Positions 44,677 to 53,106 of a stretch of 64,000 bases of DNA are shown in pieces. The DNA is from Clostridiales bacterium (GTDB lineage: Bacteria > Bacillota > Clostridia > Christensenellales > CAG-314). Below the pieces are notes generated by a model that did no database searches, was not told where the DNA came from, and saw only the letters and a program-made list of their open reading frames with translations. A program made the position numbers and the translations under genes. The stretch is taken from the NCBI GenBank assembly GCA_022508375.1, contig JAFLVJ010000004.1, positions 62,001 to 126,000 on the forward strand, written 5' to 3'. Each line of letters begins with the position of its first letter. Position 1 is the first letter of the stretch.

Positions 44677-45126
44677 TTAAAATAGTTCTGAAATTTTTTG
44701 TTTTACCGTTAACGCATCACGCGAACTGGCGCAAACAATCAACACAGTGTGTCTGTCAGCCAATATACCAACGGCTTCACTCAAGGTTAACTGCTCAATA
44801 GCACCCGATACAGCGGGAGCGCTATCACTTATTGTCTTGACAACAACCATATTTTCTGCCGTAACAACTGAAATAACCGCCTCTCTTACTACGTTTAGCA
44901 ACTTACCGGATAACTTTGTATCCATTGTCTGCTTGGTAACGTACTTGTATTTGTTATCGGAAGTCAACGTCTTAATAAGACCGAGTTCCTTAATATCGCG
45001 CGAAATAGTTGCCTGAGTTATATCGAAACCTGCCGTGCGAAGTTCGGAAACCAGTTCGTCCTGTGTTTCTATGTCTTTTGTTGTGATAATATTCAATATT
45101 TCTGATTGACGTGATGTTCTAGACAT
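44677..45126 (-). CDS. argR: Arginine repressor ArgR/AhrC
   Basis: A 149-aa hexameric regulator. The N-terminal winged helix (RQSEILNIITTKDIETQDEL, FDITQATISRDIKELGLIK) binds ARG boxes. The C-terminal oligomerisation domain holds the arginine-binding segment SGAIEQL and GILADRHTVLIVC. GGAG precedes the ATG. As in other Firmicutes it lies between dxs and recN; no arginine biosynthesis gene is in the window. Confidence 0.95.
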   Translation of the reverse strand: MSRTSRQSEILNIITTKDIETQDELVSELRTAGFDITQATISRDIKELGLIKTLTSDNKYKYVTKQTMDTKLSGKLLNVVREAVISVVTAENMVVVKTISDSAPAVSGAIEQLTLSEAVGILADRHTVLIVCASSRDALTVKQKISELF

Positions 45127-45145
45127 TTTTACTCCAATTTCATTA

Positions 45146-46939
45146 CTATGTCAGAGATAGTATCATATGTTTTAGCGATTCACAATCTAGTGAAGCCTGT
45201 TCAAACTGCTGATCGACAGTTGCATGCTTTACAAAACAATCGTTTACACCTATTATTTTAACGCTAACGCCTTTAGCCGACAGATAAGACGAAACACTTT
45301 GACCAAAGCCGCCCTGTACAACATTTTCTTCCAAGGTAAGTATTGTTTCATCTTTCGTAATGCTGTCAAGGAAATTGTAATCCAACGGTTTAACCGTCGT
45401 TACGTTTACAACTTCCACTTCATCCAAACCAGATGATGCATTGAGTGCACAATCGACTAGTCTGATGCCAACTGCCAAAATTCTAAGCTTACAATGATTA
45501 GATGCTTTAACTACGTTCCAACAACCTGTAAAATCACGATTGTCCGAACTTAAATATCTGGGATACCTAATTGCAACAGGGCAATTTTCTTGCATACTTG
45601 CTACAATCATTTGCGACAATTGGCTGTATGTTGAAGGCGTCCAAACCTTCATGTTGGGGATTTGCAACAGATAGGACAAATCAAATAGCCCTTGATGCGT
45701 CTGTCCGTCCTCCCCGACAAAACCTGCTCTGTCAATTAAAAATGTAACAGGTAAATTTTGTATTGCTACATCGTGTAATATCTGGTCATAACCACGTTGT
45801 AGAAATGAAGAATATATGGCGACAAACGGTCGCGCACCACCTTTCGCCAAGCCTGCAGCAAACGTAACTGCATGCTCCTCGGCAATACCCACGTCGTAAA
45901 AACGGTCTGGATATTTTTCGTTAAATACCGATAATCCTGTTGCTTTAGCCATAGCTGCGGTGATTGCCACAACCTCGCTATGCTCGCTTGCGAGCTTACA
46001 CAGTGTGTCACCTACTACAACAGAACTTTCCAATAGCGTTGTATCTGTACCGTACTTGTTAACGGAGTGATAGCCTTCGGGATCCTTTTCCGCAGGCTCA
46101 TACCCCTTGCCTTTTTTCGTCACAATTTGTAAAACGGTTGGCTTTTTTACGTTTTTCTTGATTTTTGTAAGATAATAAACCAAGTCCTTAATTTCGTTAC
46201 CGTCAATAATACCAATGTACTTAAGGTCGAAGTTATCGAAGTAACTGTTACGCACATATCCCAGTTTTGCGCGACGTTTACACCATCGCAAAAATTTATA
46301 CGAAGGCTTGCCCACAAGAGGAATTCTCAAAAGAAACCTCTTAAGCCTTTCCTTGTTGCGGTCATACTTACCCACACGCAACTTGGACATATTCAACGTA
46401 GCAGATCCTACGTTGTCGCTTATGGACATGTTGTTGTCGTTTAAAACAATCAACATATTTGTGTCCTTAACATTGTTCAGCGCTTCATAGGTCAATCCGC
46501 AAGTCATCGACCCGTCGCCAACAACCGCTACCACGTTGAAGTGCTGCCCAAGTGTATCGCGCGCTTTAGCTAGCCCCAAGGCTGCTGATATGGCGGTACC
46601 TGCGTGTCCTGTATTGAAACAGTCACGTTCGTCTTCTTCACAATCGGGGAAACCGCTTACTCCATCCTTACTGCGTAACGAAGAAAAATTCTCACCCCGA
46701 GAGGTAAGAATCTTATGTACGTAACTTTGATGACCCACGTCCCACACAATCTTGTCACACTCGTCAAATACGTAATGCAACGCAACGGTAAGCTCCACCA
46801 CGCCGAGATTACTTGCCAAATGTCCGCCACTAACTAGCACTTCGCTGATGAGTTTTTGGCGGATATCTGAACAAAGTTCGGGCAATTCGCGCACGGTTAG
46901 ATTCTTCAGGTCTTGAATTGTTTTAACTTTTTCGAGCAC
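45146..46939 (-). CDS. dxs: 1-deoxy-D-xylulose-5-phosphate synthase
   Basis: A 597-aa thiamin-diphosphate enzyme making DXP from pyruvate and glyceraldehyde-3-phosphate, first step of the MEP isoprenoid route. GHQSYVHKILTSR, the ThDP/Mg motif GDGSMTCG with NDNNMSIS, and the transketolase domain with GLAKGGARPFVAIYSSF are clear. The start is GTG at 46939, with GGAAGG five bases upstream and one base after the stop of the OapA-like gene; the frame is open 13 codons further without an ATG that fits. Coupling to the upstream membrane protein gene is evident. Confidence 0.95.
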   Translation of the reverse strand: MLEKVKTIQDLKNLTVRELPELCSDIRQKLISEVLVSGGHLASNLGVVELTVALHYVFDECDKIVWDVGHQSYVHKILTSRGENFSSLRSKDGVSGFPDCEEDERDCFNTGHAGTAISAALGLAKARDTLGQHFNVVAVVGDGSMTCGLTYEALNNVKDTNMLIVLNDNNMSISDNVGSATLNMSKLRVGKYDRNKERLKRFLLRIPLVGKPSYKFLRWCKRRAKLGYVRNSYFDNFDLKYIGIIDGNEIKDLVYYLTKIKKNVKKPTVLQIVTKKGKGYEPAEKDPEGYHSVNKYGTDTTLLESSVVVGDTLCKLASEHSEVVAITAAMAKATGLSVFNEKYPDRFYDVGIAEEHAVTFAAGLAKGGARPFVAIYSSFLQRGYDQILHDVAIQNLPVTFLIDRAGFVGEDGQTHQGLFDLSYLLQIPNMKVWTPSTYSQLSQMIVASMQENCPVAIRYPRYLSSDNRDFTGCWNVVKASNHCKLRILAVGIRLVDCALNASSGLDEVEVVNVTTVKPLDYNFLDSITKDETILTLEENVVQGGFGQSVSSYLSAKGVSVKIIGVNDCFVKHATVDQQFEQASLDCESLKHMILSLT

Positions 46940-46940
46940 T

Positions 46941-47612
46941 TTATCCTTCCTTTCGGAAAATACTGAGCGTTTTTGCAACGCCGAAGATTATTTTATTTGA
47001 TTTGTTTACGGCAATACCCTTACCAATAGCCTTTAACGTAATGGTAAGTGTTGAAATAACCGCATAAACCAGCACGGAAATAAGGAAACTTATTTTTAAG
47101 TTTTCGACCGGTGACGTTGCAAAGAATACAAGCGTTGCGGCGCTGATACCGGATACTATTCCGCATACGTCACCCACTATATCGCAACAAACGGACGAAA
47201 CCACGTCACTTTTTTGAGACAACTTTACTGCAAGCTTGGCGCCCTTCACCTTGCGGGATGCCATTGCCAAAAAGGGCTGAATATCACAAGCCGTTGAAGC
47301 TGTTCCAATTATATCGAATACCACACCCAACAGCATGATCACAACAGTCAATATCGTTGCCAACCACCATGTCGAGTCATCCAAAACAAGAGTGGACGCC
47401 GCGTTGACTGCCGCAGACAAAACGAGCGTTATCAATAAAGCTTTCAACGGCCAAAGATTGCGTTTCTTTTTCTTCTTGCTTGCGCGCTCCTTCGTCTTCT
47501 TTTTCACTTCGACGTTTTGTTCATCTTGATTGGTGTTCAAAACGTCTTGATTGTTTTTATTTTGTTGCACTTCTTCCGTTTCTTGTCGCGGAACTGAATC
47601 TGTATTTTTCAT
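46941..47612 (-). CDS. oapA: OLE-associated membrane protein OapA (CorB/CNNM-like N-domain)
   Basis: A 223-aa membrane protein. A polar, Lys-rich N-terminus (1-52) is followed by hydrophobic segments near 56-75, 80-105, 145-165 and 172-195. VVFDIIGTASTACDIQPFLAMASRKVKGAK matches in part the DUF21/CorB-like proteins often annotated as Mg2+/Co2+ transporters in Clostridia (only the central part quoted: GTASTACDIQPFLAMAS). Its position, directly after a large structured RNA between ispA and dxs, is that of OapA, which binds OLE RNA at the membrane in Bacillus halodurans. GGAGAAAT precedes the ATG at 47612. The identification rests on context plus the CorB-like motif. Confidence 0.8.
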   Translation of the reverse strand: MKNTDSVPRQETEEVQQNKNNQDVLNTNQDEQNVEVKKKTKERASKKKKKRNLWPLKALLITLVLSAAVNAASTLVLDDSTWWLATILTVVIMLLGVVFDIIGTASTACDIQPFLAMASRKVKGAKLAVKLSQKSDVVSSVCCDIVGDVCGIVSGISAATLVFFATSPVENLKISFLISVLVYAVISTLTITLKAIGKGIAVNKSNKIIFGVAKTLSIFRKEG

Positions 47613-47630
47613 ATTTCTCCATTTCAAATA

Positions 47631-48247
47631 AAAAAAAGGTGGTGACTCGTCAGATAAACCTTACGGCATAGGTTCAGTAGGGTTTCCCAAGCAGGAACTT
47701 CCCGTCGCCGAAGAAGCAGTTTCCTTTTAATCCCACCTATGCGGTGTCACCACTCGCATAACTGAATCGCCACTTAGTCCGTACTATAATCCCTGACAAG
47801 CCTGAATTGCAGTCTAGAAGATTTCCTTTGCAGAAACCATCGTACTTTAGTTTCTTTTGCAGAATTCATTTCGTAAAGCAATCGAACTCATATCATTGGC
47901 CAACGATACAAGCCGTTCAGTACTCCCAAAATTCCACTCAAAACAAGCTACACTGTACACAGCTTTTTATCACCGCATAGCAGGTTTAACCTCAGAGAGT
48001 AATCACTTATTTATAGGTGACTACCCTGTTGAGTCTCCACGAATATTGGGGATAGAGCGTATGCCATTACACCTTACCCAATATCCTTAACTCCCAGCAC
48101 AAGCCCCCGTTTGGGCAACGAAAGCAAGCACAAGAAGCTTCATCGATGTGCTCTTCGACGGTCTTTTAGGCCCGCCTTCAATACGTCAGTTTCTGACTAG
48201 AATACTGCACCACCAAGTTTTTTAATTGTTTGAGCGCAAATGCTCAA
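47631..48247 (-). ncRNA. ole: OLE RNA (ornate large extremophilic RNA)
   Basis: The roughly 690-bp gap between ispA and the CorB-like gene has no credible reading frame but is rich in stems. A promoter (48253-48281) and a U-tract (47628-47637, read as A's on plus) bound a transcript of about 615 nt, the size of OLE RNA. The gene order ispA - RNA - OapA - dxs, inside a nusB-folD-xse-argR-recN run, is the published OLE location. The 5' GGTGGTG (48208-48214) and 3' CACCACC (47638-47644) are complementary, as is an internal GTGGTGAC (47746-47753) with the 3' end. I did not fold it or align it to the OLE model. Confidence 0.8.
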
Positions 48248-48252
48248 TGTAT

Positions 48253-48281
48253 AATATACCATATACTGAATATTTTTGCAA
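48253..48281 (-). promoter_or_regulatory. Promoter candidate for OLE RNA
   Basis: TTGCAA (48276-48281), 17 bp, TATATT (48253-48258) on the minus strand, between the ispA stop and the RNA. It predicts a start near 48247. Confidence 0.6.
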
Positions 48282-48298
48282 ATATTTTAAGTATATGT

Positions 48299-49108
48299 CT
48301 ATTTCTTGCGTGAAATGTTTTGGTCGCAAAATTCCTTAATAAATGTCAAGTCATAAGGCAACTTGTCACATGCTGCCGTAATTTCGCTATTCAACAGACG
48401 AACGTGATCGAACAAATCGGCTTCACTGTACATATCAAGGAAGGATTTTTCACACTTTTTGCTGTCGAGAATATCGTCGATGATCTGATAGCAAACACCC
48501 AATTTGCAAGCAATTTCATCAAAAACAGCAACCTCTTCCTCAGTTGCGCCTCCGCACAAAGCACCGCAAACCAGCGCAGCGCGAATTAACGTACCTGTCT
48601 TGGCAATAGCAAGCTCCATAGCATCGTCAACCGTTTTTGTTTCGGAAAACAAATCCAAAGACTGACCGTGTACAAGCCCCATAATACCGCTCATTTTAAA
48701 CATATATGCGCATGCAGCTTGATAGTTTTTGTTAGAAAGAGGCCCCTTAAGTGCCGTTTCCATAGCAAGGTTAAGCAAGGCATCGCCCGCCAATACGGCA
48801 GAGGCTTCGCCAAATTGCATATGACACGATCTTTTTCCACGGCGCATATCGTCGTTGTCCATACATGGAAGGTCGTCGTGAATAAGCGAATAGGTGTGAA
48901 TGAACTCCAACGATGCAGCCAGCGACTTTGCACCTTCATTTATTCGTTTACCCACCGCCTTGGCTGTTGCAAGCAAAAGCATAGGACGAAAACGTTTACC
49001 GCCGGAAAACAGGCTGTACTCCATTGCTTGCTGAACCTTATCACGGGTTTTGGGAAGATAACTTCTCAGGATTTCATCTATGTAAGCTACTGTTATATCA
49101 GTCTTCAT
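48299..49108 (-). CDS. ispA: Geranyl/farnesyl diphosphate synthase
   Basis: A 269-aa short-chain prenyl transferase condensing IPP with DMAPP/GPP. The first aspartate-rich motif is LIHDDLPCMDNDD (DDxxxxD type), with GKRFRPML upstream; the second is YQIIDDILD. Its length is slightly below the common 290-300 aa. AGGAAAATAACCG precedes the ATG, inside the end of xseB (11-bp overlap). With dxs on the far side of OLE/OapA, isoprenoid genes bracket the RNA. Confidence 0.94.
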   Translation of the reverse strand: MKTDITVAYIDEILRSYLPKTRDKVQQAMEYSLFSGGKRFRPMLLLATAKAVGKRINEGAKSLAASLEFIHTYSLIHDDLPCMDNDDMRRGKRSCHMQFGEASAVLAGDALLNLAMETALKGPLSNKNYQAACAYMFKMSGIMGLVHGQSLDLFSETKTVDDAMELAIAKTGTLIRAALVCGALCGGATEEEVAVFDEIACKLGVCYQIIDDILDSKKCEKSFLDMYSEADLFDHVRLLNSEITAACDKLPYDLTFIKEFCDQNISRKK

Positions 49109-49295
49109 CGGTTATTTTCCTCACTTTTTCCTGTAATACCACAAGTTTTCCCTTGCAGTCATTTAGCGCAATCATGCATTCACTTGCCAAAACAATGCTC
49201 TGTTCAAAGATTTCCAAAGATTTATCCAAAGATACATCTTCTTCAATCTGATTTGCCAGTTCGTCCAATTTGGCCAATTTTTCTTCAAGGTTCAT
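49098..49295 (-). CDS. xseB: Exodeoxyribonuclease VII small subunit
   Basis: A 65-aa helical protein: EEKLAKLDELANQIEE and SLDKSLEIFEQSI match the XseB hairpin, where several copies coat the XseA coiled coil. The start overlaps the xseA end by 4 bp. Short but with the expected length and context. Confidence 0.92.
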   Translation of the reverse strand: MNLEEKLAKLDELANQIEEDVSLDKSLEIFEQSIVLASECMIALNDCKGKLVVLQEKVRKITDED

Positions 49296-50473
49296 TTCTT
49301 ATTTGCCTCCTTGCGTGTTACGGTTGCATCTAACTTACCGTCTTGCAACTGTATCTGAACGTTACTACCTACTTTAACTTGATTTACCGACTTAACAACC
49401 CCGTTTTCTGCCGAAACGTAACCGTATCCTCGCTTTAAAATACTCGCAGGGTTTAGTGTTGACAATTTATTAGCCGTCTTGTCTAACCGAACGGAAATTT
49501 GCTCATATTTGTGTTTGGCAGAATTTTCTATATCGCTTAAGCACTGAACAACTCTGTTTTGCATTACACCGAGTCGCTTGTCGATACCCATTTGCAATAC
49601 TTTGCAATCGTAAACAATGCGCTGTTTGTTTTGATCTAACTTAGAAGATATATTGCTACTTATTTTATCTAAATAAGCTCTTAATCTCACTTTTTCCCGT
49701 TCAACGTCCAAAGTAACAAATTCGGCAGCCTCACTGGGCGTGACTGCGCGTTTGTCCGCAGCAAAGTCACATAGCGTGAAATCTATACCGTGTCCAACCG
49801 CCGAAACAACAGGCTTGTTGCAATTGGCAACAGCTCTTACGACCGTTTCGGAGTTAAATACAGACAAATCCTCATTTGAGCCGCCGCCACGACCTACGAT
49901 AACCACGTCAACGTCGGAATTATTGAAGTAAGCAATACCTTCAGCGATTTCCTGCTCGGCGCCAACGCCTTGAACCTTTACAGGATACAAAATAAGATTT
50001 GTAAAAGGCTGTCTTCGTAGTGATACGTCGTGAATGTCGCGTATGACAGCGCCCGTCTCACTTGTAACTATGCCGATTTTCCTAGCGCAATGCGGAACCT
50101 GTTTTTTCCTATCCTCGTCGAAAAGTCCTTCCTTTTGCAACTTTTCTTTGAGTTCAATGAACTTGAGGTAAGCAGCACCCGTGTTGGTGGTTGCTGTAAC
50201 ACGTCGCGCAAATAGCGATACACTACCCGTCCTTACGAAGTAATTGACGTTTCCCTCAACCACAGCGACAGTTCCCGTCACAGGTTCGTTGGCATTGGAC
50301 CCGTAACAAAAACAGTTGATTGCGCCGCCGTCGTCCTTGAGAGAAAAGTACCACCCCTCGCGAGCGCGTTTAACGTTAGTGATTTCCCCGCATACGGACA
50401 ATTCACCAAGTACGCCGTCCATTTCAAACAGTCCGCGTATATAGTTATTAAGTTGTGTAACTGTAATCGTCAT
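49292..50473 (-). CDS. xseA: Exodeoxyribonuclease VII large subunit
   Basis: A 393-aa nuclease subunit. The OB fold (VTQLNNYIRGLFEMDGVLGELSV) is at the N-terminus. The catalytic region includes IVTSETGAVIRDI and VVIVGRGGGSNEDLSVFN. A coiled coil and the C-terminal RGYGYV motif follow. It overlaps folD by 4 bp and xseB by 4 bp. Confidence 0.95.
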   Translation of the reverse strand: MTITVTQLNNYIRGLFEMDGVLGELSVCGEITNVKRAREGWYFSLKDDGGAINCFCYGSNANEPVTGTVAVVEGNVNYFVRTGSVSLFARRVTATTNTGAAYLKFIELKEKLQKEGLFDEDRKKQVPHCARKIGIVTSETGAVIRDIHDVSLRRQPFTNLILYPVKVQGVGAEQEIAEGIAYFNNSDVDVVIVGRGGGSNEDLSVFNSETVVRAVANCNKPVVSAVGHGIDFTLCDFAADKRAVTPSEAAEFVTLDVEREKVRLRAYLDKISSNISSKLDQNKQRIVYDCKVLQMGIDKRLGVMQNRVVQCLSDIENSAKHKYEQISVRLDKTANKLSTLNPASILKRGYGYVSAENGVVKSVNQVKVGSNVQIQLQDGKLDATVTRKEANKK

Positions 50474-51279
50474 TTAATTGCGTTAACTAAATTTTCAAAT
50501 AATACTGCTCTCGTAACAGGACCTACTCCTCCGGGAACAGGCGAAACTGCGCTACATTTTTCGTAAACCGAACTTGCAACGTCACCGCAAGTTTTTCCGT
50601 CAACAAAGCTCAAACCAACGTCGATAACGATGGATTTCGACGTTACGAAATCTTCCGTTATAAGTCCGGCGACGCCACAAGCAGAAATCAAAATGTCGGC
50701 ATTTTTGCAAACGGTTGACAGATTTTGCGTCTTAGTGTGACACACGGTAACCGTGGCGTTGCGTCCCAATGCCATCAAAGCAAGTGGCTTACCTACAGCA
50801 TTTCCCCTACCAACAACTACAACGTTTTTACCTTGGAGTTCCACGCCGTAGTAGTCCAAAAGGCGCAATACCGCCAAGGGAGTTGCAGGACGCATTCCTT
50901 CAACACCCAAGTACAACTTGGCAATGGTTAGCGGATTAAGACAGTCAATGTCCTTATTTACGCTTACAAAGTTTACCGCATGACAATACTCTTTAGGCAA
51001 AGGCTGTTGCACTATTACACCCGCAACCGTCTCATCTGCGCACTGCTCTTGTACGGTTTGACAAAATTCATCAGGTGTTACGGTACAATTCATCATTATT
51101 TGCCGACACAATACTCCAAGCTTTTGAGCACTTTTCACAAGAGAATTGCTGTACTGATTCCAACGGTCGTCGTTAAAACCAACTGTAACCAACCTTATGT
51201 CTTTCTCTCGTGTTTTGCCAATTATTTCCTCGTATATTTTGTCCGCGCAAGGCTTGCCGAGAAGTAACTTCGCGCTCAT
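50470..51279 (-). CDS. folD: Methylenetetrahydrofolate dehydrogenase/cyclohydrolase FolD
   Basis: A 269-aa bifunctional folate enzyme. GVIVQQPLPKEY, DIDCLNP and VVVGRGNAVGKPLALMAL (NADP-binding) are diagnostic, as is SPVPGGVGPVTRA near the end. It is 10-20 residues shorter than average. The N-terminal region around NQYSNSLVKSAQKLG contains the Tyr and Lys of the catalytic YxxxK motif. It overlaps nusB and xseA by 4 bp each. Confidence 0.94.
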   Translation of the reverse strand: MSAKLLLGKPCADKIYEEIIGKTREKDIRLVTVGFNDDRWNQYSNSLVKSAQKLGVLCRQIMMNCTVTPDEFCQTVQEQCADETVAGVIVQQPLPKEYCHAVNFVSVNKDIDCLNPLTIAKLYLGVEGMRPATPLAVLRLLDYYGVELQGKNVVVVGRGNAVGKPLALMALGRNATVTVCHTKTQNLSTVCKNADILISACGVAGLITEDFVTSKSIVIDVGLSFVDGKTCGDVASSVYEKCSAVSPVPGGVGPVTRAVLFENLVNAIK

Positions 51280-51665
51280 TGTAAACTCCTAATATAAGCA
51301 GCGAGTATTCCGTTAACGTAGGAAACGCTCTTTTCCGTTGAGTATTTTTTTGCAAGGGCGACCGCTTCGTTGATTACAACAGGATGCGGGGTGTCCATGT
51401 TCCTCATTTCCCACAACGCCAACTCCAAAGCAGCCAAATCCAACCTGTAAATGCGCGACAGCTTGAAGGACTTGGAAAACTCCGCAATAATGGAATCAAG
51501 ATTTGCCTTGTCGTCAATTACTCCCTGCGTAAGTTCGGTTGCAAACTGCAAGTCTCCCTCGTCTAGTTTGTCCTGATCGAACTGAGAAAAATCCCCGTCA
51601 AATTGCTTGCTCATCAAGTACGTATATATTTTGCAAAAAGCCACTTCTCTTGCGTAACTTCTCAT
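51276..51665 (-). CDS. nusB: Transcription antitermination factor NusB
   Basis: A 129-aa all-helical protein that with NusE/S10 binds boxA in rRNA leaders. AREVAFCKIYTYLMS and DLAALELALWEM with VVINEAVALAKKYS are the family blocks. GTGGAG precedes the ATG. An intrinsic terminator stands only 26 bp upstream, with no visible promoter in between, so nusB and the genes after it appear to rely on read-through from the asp23 promoter. Confidence 0.95.
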   Translation of the reverse strand: MRSYAREVAFCKIYTYLMSKQFDGDFSQFDQDKLDEGDLQFATELTQGVIDDKANLDSIIAEFSKSFKLSRIYRLDLAALELALWEMRNMDTPHPVVINEAVALAKKYSTEKSVSYVNGILAAYIRSLQ

Positions 51666-51690
51666 AACTACTCCACCGTCTCAATAGACG

Positions 51691-51715
51691 AAAAACCCTT
51701 TGGTTACAAAGGGTT
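51691..51715 (-). terminator. Intrinsic terminator between asp23 and nusB
   Basis: Stem AACCCTTTG / CAAAGGGTT with a 4-base loop, followed by UUUUU on the minus strand. A second small stem (CGTCT / AGACG, 51676-51689) follows, just before the nusB ribosome site. Confidence 0.85.
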
Positions 51716-51732
51716 CACGCTGATTTTTAATA

Positions 51733-52062
51733 CTAATTTTCATCAAATTCCACGTCGATAACGTGAACGTTGATATCTTTTACCTTAAACTCGGTATTGT
51801 TTTCAATGGCGTTTTTGACCGTGCTCTGAATGCTGCTTGCTACGTCGCTCACTTCGACGTTGTAAGCCAGCTTGACATATACTTCAATGTACATCTCATC
51901 TTCGACCACGTCAACCTTGATTGAGTCGCGCGCTTGTTTGGAATTTTCAGGGTACTTTACTACTCCGTCCACATCCCCCAAAGCACAATCGACAATATCG
52001 CGAATTATTTCGCTACTGTAAACAAGTCTTCCCGATCCGTCAAATCTATTTATAACTTTCAT
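51733..52062 (-). CDS. Asp23/Gls24 family protein
   Basis: A 109-aa envelope-stress family protein, usually membrane-associated through AmaP. VYSSEIIRDIVDCALGDVDGV and IEVYVKLAYNVEVSDVASSIQ match the family. No AmaP gene is adjacent. It lies between the spoIIIA operon and nusB, a frequent clostridial placement, and has its own promoter in the 59-bp gap after spoIIIAH. Confidence 0.9.
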   Translation of the reverse strand: MKVINRFDGSGRLVYSSEIIRDIVDCALGDVDGVVKYPENSKQARDSIKVDVVEDEMYIEVYVKLAYNVEVSDVASSIQSTVKNAIENNTEFKVKDINVHVIDVEFDEN

Positions 52063-52090
52063 AGATTGCTCCTATTTTCTCTTTTGTATA

Positions 52091-52119
52091 ATTGTAACAC
52101 ATATTTATAAAAAATACAA
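52091..52119 (-). promoter_or_regulatory. SigA promoter of asp23 (and probably nusB-folD-xse-ispA)
   Basis: TTGTAT (52114-52119), 17 bp, TACAAT (52091-52096) on the minus strand, about 30 bp before the asp23 start. Confidence 0.7.
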
Positions 52120-52121
52120 TA

Positions 52122-52601
52122 TTATACGCAGAGTATTCTTACGTAATCGGGGTCAATTGCCACCTCTGTTGCGATGATATTGTAAATTTTTACTGTATCC
52201 TGACGCGTTAACTCGTCGCTATCGACAATAACGCTGATGTTATCCATGCTTGCGTTGACCGTTACCAGAACATCTGCAAAGCCCTGTGCTTTGAGCAAGG
52301 TTTCCAGTAACATTTCCGTTTCCATAGCGTCCACGATTTGTTGTTTCTTTGCCAAAGCATTTTGTCTTGCTTCGGCGTACTCGTCTCCTTCCATTGCAAG
52401 AATTTGATTGAGTTCTGCAATTTCGTAGTCTCTTGTGGTCTGCCTGTCAAGACGCGACGATGCGAAGAAACTCGTTTGAACGGCGTCAGCGTCTGTAGGC
52501 TTGTTGTTTTTAGTGGACAGTAAAGTTACATTCAGTACTGCTGCAACAACCAAAACAGCTACCATAGATACAATAAGAGCAATTTTCTTTCCTTTTGACA
52601 T
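52122..52601 (-). CDS. spoIIIAH: Stage III sporulation protein AH
   Basis: A 159-aa mother-cell protein with one N-terminal membrane helix (about 6-27) and a YscJ-like ring domain that binds SpoIIQ across the intermembrane space. ETTRDYEIAELNQILA-like spacing (here TTRDYEIAELNQIL) and the C-terminal VAIDPDYVRILC match the family. AGGAGG precedes the ATG. It is the last gene of the operon. Confidence 0.92.
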   Translation of the reverse strand: MSKGKKIALIVSMVAVLVVAAVLNVTLLSTKNNKPTDADAVQTSFFASSRLDRQTTRDYEIAELNQILAMEGDEYAEARQNALAKKQQIVDAMETEMLLETLLKAQGFADVLVTVNASMDNISVIVDSDELTRQDTVKIYNIIATEVAIDPDYVRILCV

Positions 52602-52611
52602 TTTCGTCCTC

Positions 52612-53103
52612 CTAACTTTTATATGTGAACACCTGTACGTCCTTTTGCTGAACGTTGAGCAGCGTTACAACCACTTCTACAATTTTTAGTTTCACCACAG
52701 GATTATCTGCGCCTTCTGCAACTACTACCACTCCCAAAATAGTTGGCGGAAGCGTCTTGACAACAAGCGGCTCACCCTTAACAGATACGATACTACTAGT
52801 CTGCTTGGTTACACCGTTTGAGGTTGTGGTTACCGTTTCGTATGCATAGACATATTCTTCGTTGCTACTATACGATATAGCAACCGATGCCTTACCGCAA
52901 CCCGCAATGTTTTCTATTACGCTACAAATCTTATGCTCCATTTGGCTGATATATGTATCATTTGCAGAAGATTGTGATTTGTTTTTTGTTCCTGCTCCGA
53001 CAAAGACTATCAGGATAACTACCAGCGCCAAAACCAGCGCCACATATATCTCGATATTCTTGATAGATTTGAACTTGGCAAGTATCTTTTTTAAAAACAT
53101 CAT
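52612..53103 (-). CDS. spoIIIAG: Stage III sporulation protein AG
   Basis: A 163-aa ring-forming channel component. One membrane helix (about 19-37) is followed by a ring-building domain with ILGVVVVAEGADNPVVK, a hallmark of SpoIIIAG. GGAAGTG precedes the ATG pair. Gaps to its neighbours are 3 and 10 bp. Confidence 0.92.
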   Translation of the reverse strand: MMFLKKILAKFKSIKNIEIYVALVLALVVILIVFVGAGTKNKSQSSANDTYISQMEHKICSVIENIAGCGKASVAISYSSNEEYVYAYETVTTTSNGVTKQTSSIVSVKGEPLVVKTLPPTILGVVVVAEGADNPVVKLKIVEVVVTLLNVQQKDVQVFTYKS

Positions 53104-53106
53104 AAT

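Noticed and set aside
47857..48090. Plus-strand frame of 77 codons inside the ispA-oapA gap
   Set aside because: It is antisense to the structured RNA, has no ribosome site and no family resemblance.
47631..48247. T-box, tmRNA or RNase P RNA as explanations for the structured RNA
   Set aside because: No T-box core, no tRNA-like ends or tag frame, and no RNase P core sequences were seen; the neighbour genes match OLE instead.
48668..49333. Plus-strand frame of 221 codons over ispA/xseB
   Set aside because: Antisense shadow of two well-supported minus-strand genes, rich in Cys/His/Phe as expected from a reverse-frame translation.
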